DNA of 64,000 nt. Source: Arthrobacter_B citreus (GTDB lineage Bacteria; Actinomycetota; Actinomycetes; Actinomycetales; Micrococcaceae). Below the pieces are notes generated by a model. It made no database searches, was not told where the DNA came from, and saw only the letters and a program-made list of their open reading frames with translations. Both the position numbers and the translations under genes were made by a program. Positions 1-8,380 of this stretch are shown one piece after another. Position 1 is the stretch's first letter; the number at the start of each line of letters is the position of its first letter. The stretch lies in NCBI RefSeq assembly GCF_042429235.1, contig NZ_JBHMBA010000002.1. One strand, 5' to 3'.

Positions 1-1438
1 CGCTTTCGGCAACATCCGCAAGCCCGGCCACCGGGCCGCTGTACAGCACCGTGCCGCCGCCGTCGCCGGCCTGCGGTCCCACGTCCACGATCCATTCGGC
101 GCTGCGGACCACGTCCATGTTGTGCTCGACGACGAACACCGAGTTCCCGGCGTCCTTCAGCTCCTGCAGCACGGCGAGCAGGGGTTCGGCGTCTGCCGGG
201 TGCAGGCCGGCGGAAGGCTCGTCGAGCACGTAGATGACGCCGAACAGGCCCGAGCGCAGCTGGGTGGCAATCCGCAGCCGCTGCATCTCCCCCGGTGAAA
301 GTGTGGGGGTAGCGCGGGACAGGCTCAGGTAGCCCAGCCCCAGGTCAATGAGCACCTGCAGCCGGGACAGCAGGTCGCGGGTGATCGTGACGGCAACTTC
401 GGTGTCTTCGTTGGAGGCCTTGGCCCGGGAGGCGGTGCCCGCGGCCTTCAGCTCCGCCGTCGGCCGAATGATGTCCGCGAGCTCACCGAGGGTGGCGCCG
501 TTCAGTTCGGCAATGTTCCGGCCGGCAAAGGTGACGGCGAGCGCTTCGGGACGCAGGCCGGCGCCGCCGCAGACCGGGCAGGGGCCGGAGACCATGTACT
601 CCAGCACCCGCTTGCGCATCTGCTCGCTGCCGGAATCCGCCAGGGTATGCAGCACGTAGGACTTCGCGCTCCAGAAGCGGCCCTTGTACGGCTTGGCCAC
701 GCGGTCGCGCTGCGGGGTGATCATGACCACGGGCTGCTCGTCGGTGAACAGGATCCAGTCGCGGTCCTTCTTCGACAGCTTCTTCCACGGCACGTCGACG
801 TCATAGCCGAGCTGGATGAGGATGTCGCGCAGGTTCTTGCCCTGCCAGGCGCCGGGCCATGCGGCAATGGCGCCGTCGCGGATGCTCAGCTCCGGATTCG
901 GAACCAGCGAATCCTCGGTCACGGTGTGGGCAATCCCCAGGCCGGAGCACTCGCGGCAGGCACCCGCGGCCGTGTTGGGCGAGAACGCATCCGAGTCCAG
1001 GCTGCCCGGTTCGGCATCCGCCGGATAGGTGCCGCCGCGGGAAAACAGCATGCGCATGGAGTTCGACAGTGTGGTCAGCGTGCCCACGGTGGAACGGGAA
1101 CTGGGGGTGCCGCGGCGCTGCTGCAGCGCGACGGCGGGAGGCAGGCCGGTGATCTGCTCCACCTTGGGCGTGTGACCCTGGGACAGCAGCCGGCGCGCGT
1201 AGGGTGCCACGGACTCGAAGTAGCGGCGCTGGGCCTCGGCGTAAATGGTGCCGAAGGCCAGCGAGGACTTGCCCGAACCGGAGACGCCGGTGAAGGCCAC
1301 TATCGCGTCCCGTGGGATATCGACGTCGACGTCGCGCAAGTTGTTCTCCTGCGCTCCGCGCACCCGCACCATGCCGTTGGTGCCGGGATCAGTGCTTTGG
1401 TTGCGGGTGTTTTCCGGGGTCAGCTCAGCGATACTCAT
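1..1438 (-). CDS. UvrA-like ABC excinuclease/drug-resistance ATPase (5' part; continues beyond window)
   Basis: About 479 residues of a UvrA-type ATPase are visible; the C-terminal end lies outside the window. The Walker A GVSGSGKSS is at about residues 51-59, CxxC zinc-type motifs are near 159 (CREC) and 288 (CPVC), the ABC signature is LSPGEMQ near 378 (UvrA proper has LSGGE), and Walker B VIYVLDEPSAGLHP and the H-loop VEHN follow. The short spacing and altered signature fit the shortened UvrA-like (DrrC-type) paralogues rather than the repair UvrA itself. That family is linked to nucleotide excision repair or resistance to DNA-intercalating drugs; the actual substrate is unknown. The start ATG at 1438 has a palindrome 42-53 nt upstream that may regulate it. 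Confidence 0.85.
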   Translation of the reverse strand, partial: MSIAELTPENTRNQSTDPGTNGMVRVRGAQENNLRDVDVDIPRDAIVAFTGVSGSGKSSLAFGTIYAEAQRRYFESVAPYARRLLSQGHTPKVEQITGLPPAVALQQRRGTPSSRSTVGTLTTLSNSMRMLFSRGGTYPADAEPGSLDSDAFSPNTAAGACRECSGLGIAHTVTEDSLVPNPELSIRDGAIAAWPGAWQGKNLRDILIQLGYDVDVPWKKLSKKDRDWILFTDEQPVVMITPQRDRVAKPYKGRFWSAKSYVLHTLADSGSEQMRKRVLEYMVSGPCPVCGGAGLRPEALAVTFAGRNIAELNGATLGELADIIRPTAELKAAGTASRAKASNEDTEVAVTITRDLLSRLQVLIDLGLGYLSLSRATPTLSPGEMQRLRIATQLRSGLFGVIYVLDEPSAGLHPADAEPLLAVLQELKDAGNSVFVVEHNMDVVRSAEWIVDVGPQAGDGGGTVLYSGPVAGLADVAES

Positions 1439-1479
1439 CCATTCCAGCGTATCGAGGTGATCCGGGAGCGCCTAAATGA

Positions 1480-1491
1480 TAAGCATGCTTA
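1480..1491. promoter_or_regulatory. 12-bp palindrome upstream of the UvrA-like gene
   Basis: TAAGCATGCTTA is a perfect palindrome in the promoter region of the minus-strand UvrA-like gene, next to an AT-rich TATCAT stretch that could be a -10 box. Drug-resistance-type ABC genes are often controlled by dimeric repressors, so an operator is plausible. No regulator gene is adjacent in the window. Confidence 0.35.
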
Positions 1492-1569
1492 CGCCAAGAG
1501 CGTGACGACGCCGGAGCTGTTACGAACCGGGTTCCTCCCGCGCCCGAGCCTCCGCAGCTCCCCAGCCCC

Positions 1570-2223
1570 CTAGAGGGTGACCCCGTCGGGCAGTTCCGGG
1601 GCGTCAAACTTCTGCCGGTCGCACTCCGTGCGCAGCTGCGGATAGGTCTCCGCGATGAGGTCCAGGATCCGGTTCCGCACCACCAGGTACGCCTCCCCCA
1701 CGCCCACCACACCCTTGAACTCCTTGAGCTCCTCCTCGTAGGAGGTCTGCTTGTGCCGCAGGTAGTTCACCGTCAGCCGGTCCAGCCGGGCAGTGGATGT
1801 TTTCCGGCTGGCCGGAGACTGGCTGCGGCGGAGCCTGCTGTTGAAGTGTTCGATGGCCTTATCCTGCATCTGCTGCCACGGCTCGGGCTCGATCCGCAGC
1901 TCGAGCGCCTCGGCCGCCGCCACTGCTTCCTTCTTCTTCGCCAGGGCCCTCCCCCGGGCTGCCAGCTGCCGGGTCCGGGACGCCTCCCGCGCCTTTTGAT
2001 ACTCAGGTGTTGCCTCGATTGCTTCCACCCGCTCCAGGGCATACAGCTTCATGGGAGCGGCTTTGCGGGAGAAGGGATTGCGGGCCGTTTGGTCCGGTTC
2101 CGGCAGGAACGTCTTGATCTGCGTGTCCGTCCAGCCGCGGTCCTTCTTCAGGTCATTGGCGATCAGCAGACCCTCACTGTTGGCCGGCTTGGGCCGCGGC
2201 GGGTGGTGTTTTCCTCGGGACAT
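1570..2223 (-). CDS. Conserved hypothetical basic protein (GWTD...PMKLY...RVE motif)
   Basis: A 217-residue, strongly basic, Lys/Arg/Glu-rich protein with no signal peptide or membrane segment. The N-terminal part contains RGWTDTQIKTFLPEPD and AAPMKLYALERVEAIE, a pattern that recurs in uncharacterised bacterial proteins and loosely resembles the XPA C-terminal DNA-binding region. The middle (about residues 70-115) is Ala/Lys/Arg-rich and probably helical or coiled. The start at 2223 is chosen because GGAG sits 6 nt upstream; a longer form from 2268 lacks such a site. Function is unknown; nucleic-acid binding is only a guess from charge and motif. Confidence 0.7.
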   Translation of the reverse strand: MSRGKHHPPRPKPANSEGLLIANDLKKDRGWTDTQIKTFLPEPDQTARNPFSRKAAPMKLYALERVEAIEATPEYQKAREASRTRQLAARGRALAKKKEAVAAAEALELRIEPEPWQQMQDKAIEHFNSRLRRSQSPASRKTSTARLDRLTVNYLRHKQTSYEEELKEFKGVVGVGEAYLVVRNRILDLIAETYPQLRTECDRQKFDAPELPDGVTL

Positions 2224-2454
2224 GCGGGCTCCACAAATTTCTTTTCCGGCGGTGGGGAACCTGTCCATTCTAGGGACCGGCGCCGCGGCCCCTGAAAACG
2301 AGCCGGCGGCTGCCCCTCCCGCCCCCGTTCACCGGCGGGTATCGTATGCCCCAGTGATACTTCATTTTTCCCAGTGACTCATCCTTCATGAGCCGCAGAG
2401 ACGCCGGCATTTTCCGCCCGCTCCGCAGAGGAGCGGTCCTTTCGCGTGCCCCGG

Positions 2455-2480
2455 AGGGGAACTCCCTCAGGAGCTCCCCT
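2455..2480 (+). other. Hairpin in the 2224-2520 intergenic region
   Basis: Arms 2455-2465 and 2470-2480 form 10 base pairs with one mismatch around a CTCA tetraloop, 40 nt before the start of the pentapeptide protein. No T-run follows, so it is not a normal terminator; it may be a leader structure. Nothing else is recognisable in 2224-2520 apart from the divergent promoters expected there. Confidence 0.45.
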
Positions 2481-2520
2481 CGCCCCCGGCCCGCTGGCAA
2501 ACCCCTCTCCGGAAGATCAC

Positions 2521-3393
2521 ATGTCCCCTGCCTCAGCTCCTGTTCCTCAGTCCCTGCCGCCCGCCCAAGAACGGTTGTCGCTGCGTCCTGACTGCGGAAA
2601 CTGCTTTGCCCTCTGCTGCACCGCTCTTGGTTTTTCCCGGACGGCCGATTTTGCCGTCGACAAACCCGCCGGCACACCATGCCTCAACCTGTCCGACGAC
2701 TTCTCCTGCAGCATCCATGACAGCCTCCGCCCGCGGGGATTCAGCGGCTGCACTGTTTTTGACTGCTTCGGCGCCGGCCAAACCGTCTCGCAGGAAATGT
2801 TCGCCGGAAAGAGCTGGCGCGAAAACCCCGGTTCCAGGACCGAAATGTTCTCCGCCTTCAAGACCGTCCGCCAGCTGAATGAAATGCGATGGCATCTGGC
2901 CGAGGCACAGCTGCGGTCGCTTGACCCCGACATCGGGGACCGGGCCTCCCAACTTCGGTCCATGATGGAGCAGCGAGTGCAGGGTGAACTGCCGGACCTG
3001 TTGTCCCTGGACGTGCAGGACCTGCATTCGCAGGTGAAGCAACTGTTGCTGGAGGTCAGCGAGGAAGTTCGGGCCCGGTACTTTGCCGCCGGGGATGACC
3101 ATCTTGAACCGGCACTGCACCCCGGAGCAGACCTCATGGGCGGCACGTTCAGGTCCCGCCAGCTGTGCGGCGCAAACCTGCGCGGCGCGTACCTTATTGC
3201 GGCGGACCTGCGCGGCAGTGACCTGACCGGCGCCGACCTCCTCGGAGCTGACCTCCGCGATGCGCGGCTTGACGGTGCCGATCTGTCGCAGGCCCTGTTC
3301 CTGACCCAGCCGCAGGTCAACGCCGCCAGGGGAAACAGCGCCACCGCATTACCGGCGGAAATCTCCAGGCCAGGGCACTGGCACGCCGGCTAG
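2521..3393 (+). CDS. Cys-cluster domain fused to pentapeptide repeats
   Basis: 290 residues. The N-terminal part has a Cys-rich cluster CGNCFALCC (about residues 25-33) followed by further Cys in PCLN, CSIHD and GCTVFDCFG, reminiscent of the YkgJ-type putative metal-binding domain. A linker with predicted helices follows (about 90-200). Residues about 205-265 form pentapeptide repeats of the A(D/N)L type (GANLRGAYLIAADLRGSDLTGADLLGADL, split here as overlapping fives), which fold as a quadrilateral beta-helix. The architecture is known from actinobacterial hypothetical proteins; some pentapeptide proteins mimic DNA and bind gyrase, but nothing here proves that. Start ATG at 2521 has a weak GGAAG-type site; a GTG at 2446 is possible but less likely. 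Confidence 0.8.
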   Translation: MSPASAPVPQSLPPAQERLSLRPDCGNCFALCCTALGFSRTADFAVDKPAGTPCLNLSDDFSCSIHDSLRPRGFSGCTVFDCFGAGQTVSQEMFAGKSWRENPGSRTEMFSAFKTVRQLNEMRWHLAEAQLRSLDPDIGDRASQLRSMMEQRVQGELPDLLSLDVQDLHSQVKQLLLEVSEEVRARYFAAGDDHLEPALHPGADLMGGTFRSRQLCGANLRGAYLIAADLRGSDLTGADLLGADLRDARLDGADLSQALFLTQPQVNAARGNSATALPAEISRPGHWHAG

Positions 3394-3428
3394 CCGGGTC
3401 CGGCACTCCGGTGACGGTGCTTCGACGC

Positions 3429-3989
3429 CTACCGCTGCACGTCGTAGGTGACCTGGACCATTCCGTTGTCGAAGCGGCGTTCGCGGACCAGACGCAGGTC
3501 CAGTGACAGTCCTTCGGGGAACACCCTGGTGCCGCCTCCGACAATGGCGGGGCAGAGCAGGAGTTCGACGACGTCGACCACTCCCAGCCGCAGCGCCGTC
3601 GATGCCAGGGTGGGGCCCTCCACTGTGATGTCGCCGGTTGCCTCCGCTTTGGCGCGCTCAACGGCTTCGAGGGTGAAGGCTGGTTCCAGGCGGGTTCGGG
3701 TGGTCCACACCTGGTCCAGGGTGGAGGAGAAAACGACCTTTTCCGTCCGCTGCCAGAGCCGGGCAAACTTCTCGGATTCCGGCGACTCGTCGGCTGCCGA
3801 GGGATCGGTTTCCCACACGGCCATTGTTTCGTACATCCGGCGGCCCATGAGGTAGGTGCCCACTGATTCCGCATCAGCCGTGAGCGCGGCGACAACCGCT
3901 TCATCCGGGAAAGCCCAGGAGAAGTCCCCCGAGGGGCCCGAGTTGTAACCGTCCAGTGAGGAGGCAACGGAGTAGATGATTCTTGTCAT
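3429..3989 (-). CDS. Dihydrofolate reductase family protein (RibD C-terminal type)
   Basis: 186 residues beginning MTRIIYSVASSLDGY, the standard N-terminus of the RibD-C/YyaP-type reductase family. YLMGRRMYETM and a late PAIVGGGTRVFPEG segment match the NADPH-binding core. Such proteins are NAD(P)H-dependent reductases of unknown physiological substrate; they are not the housekeeping DHFR. The ATG at 3989 is preferred over a TTG at 4001 because family members start at MTR/MRK. It stands alone, with its promoter in the short gap before the divergent Imm5-like gene. Confidence 0.85.
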   Translation of the reverse strand: MTRIIYSVASSLDGYNSGPSGDFSWAFPDEAVVAALTADAESVGTYLMGRRMYETMAVWETDPSAADESPESEKFARLWQRTEKVVFSSTLDQVWTTRTRLEPAFTLEAVERAKAEATGDITVEGPTLASTALRLGVVDVVELLLCPAIVGGGTRVFPEGLSLDLRLVRERRFDNGMVQVTYDVQR

Positions 3990-4052
3990 GGGCCCACTCA
4001 ACCGATCCGTGCCGGCACGCGCAAGAGGATTCGGCTATGCAAAGGTGGTGGC

Positions 4053-4610
4053 ATGGTTTCCCCACAGACGCTCAGTGAATCGGACCGGCGCAGCACCGCG
4101 GATTGGGCCGCGGACTGCGCCGAGCGGGTCCTGCCCCTGTTTGAGGCCGAAGCACCACAGGACGTGCGTGTCCGTGATGCGATTGACCGCACCCGCGCCT
4201 TCGCCCGCGGGGAACTCAGCGCCGCGGGCGAGATCCGGCGGCGTTTCGCGGCCGGAAGGGCAGCGGGTTCAGCACTATCGCCAGCCGGCGCTGCGGCAGC
4301 CAGGGCAGCGGCCCAGGCCTCCGCCGTCGCGCACATGGGAGCCCACGCCCTGGGAGCCCACGCCCTGGGTGCTGCCGCCTACGCCGCCAAGGCTGCCAGC
4401 CTTGCAGCTCCGAATGATCCCGGGGCCCTGAACGAGGAGATCCGCTGGCAGCTGGCGGCGTTGACCGACCAAACCCGCGCCGCCTTGAAGCTGCTGCCGC
4501 CGCTCGGCACGCACCGCAGCGGTCCGCTCGGCCCCGGGCTGCTGGCCTCCGGCGTCCTGGGAACGGTTATCAGACAGATACAGGCAGAGTTAGATGATGG
4601 AGGGCATTAG
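4053..4610 (+). CDS. Imm5-like (putative immunity) domain protein
   Basis: 185 residues, Ala-rich and helical. DWAADCAERVLPLFEAEAPQD followed by RDAIDRTRAFARGEL, then an Ala-rich stretch with AHMGAHALGAAAYAAKAA, is the pattern of the Imm5-like domain, named from polymorphic-toxin immunity proteins but widespread as isolated genes. No toxin gene is adjacent, so an immunity role is unsupported. The unit GAHAL repeats in tandem (15-bp duplication at about 4338-4367), a probable recent slippage event. RBS AAAGGTGG precedes ATG 4053. The 3' end overlaps the convergent VOC gene by 4 bp. Confidence 0.75.
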   Translation: MVSPQTLSESDRRSTADWAADCAERVLPLFEAEAPQDVRVRDAIDRTRAFARGELSAAGEIRRRFAAGRAAGSALSPAGAAAARAAAQASAVAHMGAHALGAHALGAAAYAAKAASLAAPNDPGALNEEIRWQLAALTDQTRAALKLLPPLGTHRSGPLGPGLLASGVLGTVIRQIQAELDDGGH

Positions 4611-5023
4611 TTGGCAGGAGACAGGAACTCCAGCCGGTTGCCGTTGTTGTCCCTCAGATAGAAGCGGCGCATCCCGGGGAAGGCATCATCCCACTCCGGC
4701 ACGAGACCGTGCCCCTGGACGTGCTGAGCGAAGGCCTCCAGATCCCGGACCAGGATTCCGGGATGCGACTTTTTCGCAGGCCGGAAATCCGGTTCGACAC
4801 CGAGATGGATTTCCAGGTTGTCGGCCCGCACCCACAGCCCGCCGCGCGCTGCCAGCACCGGAGGCTTCTGCACTTCGGTGAAGCCCAGGACGTCCACCCA
4901 GAAACGGCGGCAGTCCTCTTCGGTTCCCGCAGGCATGGACAGCTGGACATGGTGGAGCCCCAAACCGAACGGAGTGGGTGCATCAGCGGTGTATTCGGCG
5001 GCTTGCTGGGTTTGGTGACTCAT
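4607..5023 (-). CDS. VOC family protein (glyoxalase/dioxygenase fold)
   Basis: 138 residues. LGLHHVQLSMPAGTEEDCRRFWVDVLGF near the N-terminus and RRFYLRDNNGNRLEFLS at the C-terminus are the hallmark beta-alpha-beta elements of the vicinal oxygen chelate fold, with the His of LHHVQ and the Glu of NRLEF placed as metal ligands. Substrate cannot be inferred; the family covers glyoxalases, fosfomycin/bleomycin-type resistance proteins and dioxygenases. GGGGAG lies 8 nt before ATG 5023. Confidence 0.85.
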   Translation of the reverse strand: MSHQTQQAAEYTADAPTPFGLGLHHVQLSMPAGTEEDCRRFWVDVLGFTEVQKPPVLAARGGLWVRADNLEIHLGVEPDFRPAKKSHPGILVRDLEAFAQHVQGHGLVPEWDDAFPGMRRFYLRDNNGNRLEFLSPAN

Positions 5024-5065
5024 GGCAATACTCCCCCTGCCGCAGAGACCTGCGGCTTTGCTGTT

Positions 5066-5120
5066 GTGCTGGCCCGTGTTGTGCTGGCCCGTGTTGTTCT
5101 GGCCCGTGTTGTTCTGGCCT
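5066..5120. repeat. 15-bp tandem repeat, about 3.7 units
   Basis: Units GTGCTGGCCCGTGTT at 5066, 5081 and 5096 (third with GTT for GTG) plus a 10-bp partial copy at 5111. It lies in the non-coding gap 5024-5262 upstream of the VOC gene and downstream of the DUF3592 gene. It looks like a VNTR made by slippage; nothing else is seen in the gap. Confidence 0.8.
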
Positions 5121-5262
5121 GCCCGTGAGCTTTCCGGGCAGGTGGCTTCAACCTACCGGGTCCGGCACGCGGTTCCGTCTTCCCGGGCTCGATCGTGTCG
5201 TCCCCTGCGGGCTGGATCGTGCAGATCAGGGGCCCTCACGGATTCCTTGGTGAAAGGACGGA

Positions 5263-5658
5263 TCAGAACAGCATCAGAAGGAACCCGGCCAGTGTGGAAA
5301 GGACCCCGACTGCCGCCAGCGTCCATCCCACAATGAGGACCGGGTTTTCGTTCCGGGGCGCATCGAGGCCCCATGTCCCGGGATGGCAGGAGTCATAGTG
5401 CACGGCAACTTCAGTTCCCGGCTCGAGGCCGCGGGCCTGCTGGGCGGTGTGCAGCGATTGGCGGGCAGCGCCTTCGCCATCGGACCAGCGGAGACCCGTG
5501 AACCCTCCGGCTTCGAAAACTTCAGCCGTCGTGCTGTTCCAAACGCATCTGCGCCGGCTGATCAGCCGGCCGATCAGCACCAGCGGGATGCCGGCGGCAA
5601 GACCCACCCAGCTCAACACTTCCAGGATGGATCCGATCACGTCTGCGGCTTCCGGCAT
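5263..5658 (-). CDS. DUF3592 membrane protein
   Basis: 131 residues with two hydrophobic segments: about 10-32 (VLSWVGLAAGIPLVLIG) and 106-130 (VLIVGWTLAAVGVLSTLAGFLLML). Between them is a soluble beta-type region with GTEVAVHYDSCHPGTWGLD, matching the DUF3592 pattern of V.Y.P..P....L between two membrane helices. Function unknown. No Shine-Dalgarno is visible; a TAAAAT box ends 6 nt before ATG 5658, suggesting leaderless transcription. Confidence 0.75.
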   Translation of the reverse strand: MPEAADVIGSILEVLSWVGLAAGIPLVLIGRLISRRRCVWNSTTAEVFEAGGFTGLRWSDGEGAARQSLHTAQQARGLEPGTEVAVHYDSCHPGTWGLDAPRNENPVLIVGWTLAAVGVLSTLAGFLLMLF

Positions 5659-5664
5659 CCTCAG

Positions 5665-5670
5665 ATTTTA
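5665..5670 (-). promoter_or_regulatory. -10 box TAAAAT for the DUF3592 gene (leaderless pattern)
   Basis: TAAAAT, six bases, then ATG at 5658. At this distance transcription would begin at or next to the start codon. It belongs to a recurring pattern in this window. Confidence 0.45.
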
Positions 5671-5779
5671 CGTCCCAAAAGCCTATTAAAGCGCCGATGC
5701 CGCCGGCTGCCCGAGGGGCGGCCGGCGGCATCGGTGTCGGTGTTGGTGTTAGGAACCTGTTGGCTGGAAGCAGAAACGC

Positions 5780-6820
5780 CTACACGGTGGTGGCGTCCTG
5801 GACCTCGCCCACGAGTTCCTCAATGATGTCCTCCAGGAACAATACGCCGGTGGTGTTGCCGTCGGCGTCGAACACCCTCGCCACGTGGGCGCCGGTGCGG
5901 CGCATGATGGCCAGGGCATCCTCGAGCTCGCTGCCCCGGAACGCCGAGGCCAGGCGCCGGATGCGCTTGGCCGGAACGACGGCGGTGAACTTCTCCGGCG
6001 CCGTCAGGTCCATGACGTCCTTCAGGTGCAGGTAGCCGCTGGGCACGCCGTCGTCGTCCGTCAGGATGTAGCGGGAGTAGCCGTGGCGCCCCACCGCTTC
6101 CTGGATGTCCGCCGGAGTGGCCGTCTCGGGCAGGAGCACCATGCCCGAGATCGGAACTTCGACGTCCGCCACGGTCTTGTTCGTGAACTCGAAGGCCGCG
6201 CTGAGCGTGCCGCTGGCATCGGCCAGCATGCCCTCACGCGTGGACTGTTCCACAATGTTGGCCACCTCATCCATGGTGTAGGCACTGGTTGCCTCATCCT
6301 TGGGCTCCACCTTGAACAGGCGCAGGATCCCGTTGGCGATGCCGTTCAGTGACCAGATGACCGGCTTGAAAATCCGGGCCACCATCACCAGCGGCGGCGC
6401 CAGGATCAGCGCGGCACGGGTCGGCACGGAGAAGGAGATGTTCTTCGGCACCATTTCGCCAATGACCACGTGCAGGAACGTCACGAGGAGCAGCGCGACG
6501 GCGAACGCGATGATGCTGATCATTTCGGCTGACAGCGAGGTGAGCCCCAGCGGGATTTCCAGCAGGTGGTGGATGGCCGGTTCGGAGACATTCAGGATCA
6601 GCAGCGAACAGACCGTAATGCCCAGCTGGGCCGTGGCCAGCATGAGCGTGGCGTGTTCCATGGCCCACAGGGTGGTTTTCGCGGCCTTGGAACCGGCGTC
6701 GGCCTTGGGCTCGATCTGGGAGCGGCGGGCGGAAATAACGGCAAATTCAGCGCCCACAAAGAACGCGTTCACGGCCAGCAGGACAAAAAGCCAGATTATT
6801 CCGGGAAGATATTCACTCAT
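5780..6820 (-). CDS. CNNM/HlyC-CorC family membrane protein, short form
   Basis: 346 residues. The N-terminal DUF21/CNNM domain (about 1-190) has several membrane segments and the motifs FVGAEFAVISARRSQIE and GEMVPKNISFS. Two CBS motifs follow (about 210-335: VPISGMVLLPETATPADIQEAVGRHGYSRYIL and the MRRTGAHVARVFDADGNTTGVLFLEDIIEELVGE end). It stops after the CBS pair and lacks the C-terminal CorC_HlyC domain seen in its neighbour. CNNM-type proteins are linked to Mg2+/Co2+ export or sensing; 'hemolysin' is a legacy name. It is translationally coupled (ATGA overlap) to the upstream paralogue. Confidence 0.88.
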   Translation of the reverse strand: MSEYLPGIIWLFVLLAVNAFFVGAEFAVISARRSQIEPKADAGSKAAKTTLWAMEHATLMLATAQLGITVCSLLILNVSEPAIHHLLEIPLGLTSLSAEMISIIAFAVALLLVTFLHVVIGEMVPKNISFSVPTRAALILAPPLVMVARIFKPVIWSLNGIANGILRLFKVEPKDEATSAYTMDEVANIVEQSTREGMLADASGTLSAAFEFTNKTVADVEVPISGMVLLPETATPADIQEAVGRHGYSRYILTDDDGVPSGYLHLKDVMDLTAPEKFTAVVPAKRIRRLASAFRGSELEDALAIMRRTGAHVARVFDADGNTTGVLFLEDIIEELVGEVQDATTV

Positions 6821-8166
6821 GCCAGGTCCTTCGTGAGCTCGTCAACAATCTGGTCATGGGTGCTCGGCAGCGAACCCTCAGTCGGGGTGTAGCGCAGCCG
6901 TTCCACATGCGTTCCCACGACGCGCTCCACGCGCAGGACGCCGGTGTTCACGGGCACTTCATCGCCCAGCTCCGGAATCCGGTCCAGCCGGTCGGTGACG
7001 AAACCGGCCAGCGTGTCGTACTCCTCGCCGTCGGGCACCACCACGCCGGTCCGCTCGCGCAGTTCATCCGGACGCAGCGACGCGTCGAAAGTGAGCGAGC
7101 GTCCGCTGCGGACCACACCCACCCGGGCGCGGTCGTGCTCATCTTCCAACTCGCCGACAATTTCTTCGACGAGGTCTTCCAGCGTCACAATGCCGGCGGT
7201 TCCGCCGTGCTCGTCAGAGACGACGGCTACCTGAAGGCCCTGTTGGCGCAGGAGGCCCAGCAGTGAGTCCACGCCCATTGACTCCGGAACACGGAGAGCC
7301 TCGACCATGAGGTCCGCCGCGGTAATGCGTGTGCGCTCCGCAAGGGATACGGCAAATGCCTGCTTGACGTGCAGCACGCCCAGGATGTCGTCGGAGTCGC
7401 GGCCGATGACCGGAAACCGTGAATAGCCGGTGGTGACGGCCAGTTCGACAACCTGCTCGGCGGTGTCGCCGGCAGCCACTGTGCGCATCCGCACGCGGGG
7501 AGTCATAACGTCAGCGGCAGTGTGGTCGGAAAACCGCAGGGTGCGGCTGAGCAGCTGCGCGTGGTCCTGGTCCAGGACCCCCGCCAGGGCTGACCGGCGG
7601 ACCAGGGAACTGAGTTCCTCGGCGCTGCGGGCTCCGGAAAGCTCTTCCTTCGGTTCGATGCCGAAGGAACGAATAATCGCATTGGCGGTGTTGTTGAACA
7701 GCAGAATGACGGGCTTGAAGACCGCTGTGAACACGGCCTGGAACGGCACCACCACTTTGGCGGTGGCCAGGGGAAGCGCCAGGGCGAAGTTCTTGGGCAC
7801 CAGTTCACCAATGATCATCGAGAACACCGTGGCCAGGAAAATACCGATAATTGCGCCGGCTCCGCCGACAAAGGCTTCGGGCAGTCCAAGCGACAGCATC
7901 GGCTCCCGCAGCAATGAGCTGATTGCGGGCTCAAAGGTGTAACCGGTCAGCAGCGTCGTGAGGGTAATGCCCAGCTGTGCACTCGAAAGGTGCGTGGACG
8001 TAATCTTTAGGGCTTTAATCGTGGGGCCGAGGCGTTTTTCGCCTTGGGCCTGACGGGCCTCCAGGTCATTGCGGTCAAGATTGACCAGCGCAAATTCCGA
8101 GGCAACGAACAGCCCGGTGCCGACCGTAAGAATGAGGCCAACCGCGAGCATGATCAGCTCATACAT
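6817..8166 (-). CDS. CNNM/HlyC-CorC family membrane protein, full length
   Basis: 449 residues, first gene of a two-gene operon. DUF21/CNNM membrane domain at about 1-200 (VASEFALVNLDRNDLE, GELVPKNFALALP), a CBS pair at about 215-340 (MTPRVRMRTV, GYSRFPVIG, DEHGGTAGIVTLEDLVEEIVGE), and a C-terminal CorC_HlyC domain (about 350-440, DEYDTLAGFVTDRL-type). Likely in the cytoplasmic membrane with roles in divalent-cation homeostasis. GAGAGGGG precedes ATG 8166. Paired full and short forms are common in actinobacteria and may act as a hetero-oligomer. Confidence 0.9.
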   Translation of the reverse strand: MYELIMLAVGLILTVGTGLFVASEFALVNLDRNDLEARQAQGEKRLGPTIKALKITSTHLSSAQLGITLTTLLTGYTFEPAISSLLREPMLSLGLPEAFVGGAGAIIGIFLATVFSMIIGELVPKNFALALPLATAKVVVPFQAVFTAVFKPVILLFNNTANAIIRSFGIEPKEELSGARSAEELSSLVRRSALAGVLDQDHAQLLSRTLRFSDHTAADVMTPRVRMRTVAAGDTAEQVVELAVTTGYSRFPVIGRDSDDILGVLHVKQAFAVSLAERTRITAADLMVEALRVPESMGVDSLLGLLRQQGLQVAVVSDEHGGTAGIVTLEDLVEEIVGELEDEHDRARVGVVRSGRSLTFDASLRPDELRERTGVVVPDGEEYDTLAGFVTDRLDRIPELGDEVPVNTGVLRVERVVGTHVERLRYTPTEGSLPSTHDQIVDELTKDLA

Positions 8167-8380
8167 TGGGGCGCCCCTCTCTGGTTGCGGCCGGTAATCC
8201 GGTCAGAGCGTGGAGGGGCAAGGGTTTATGTGAAGGGGGGTCATCCATAGTTAGACGATAGTACGTGGAAAAACTAGGAAATGGCTGGGAACCCTGACGT
8301 TCGCTCACGGAGAAGAGGATCAAGCCTCCGCCGTCAGAGGCGTTCGGTAGTCTCGACGAAAGATCCGCTGCTTGCAGGCT

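Noticed and set aside
5066..5120. Possible CRISPR-like array
   Set aside because: Units are contiguous 15-mers without spacers; a simple tandem repeat. No cas genes in the window.
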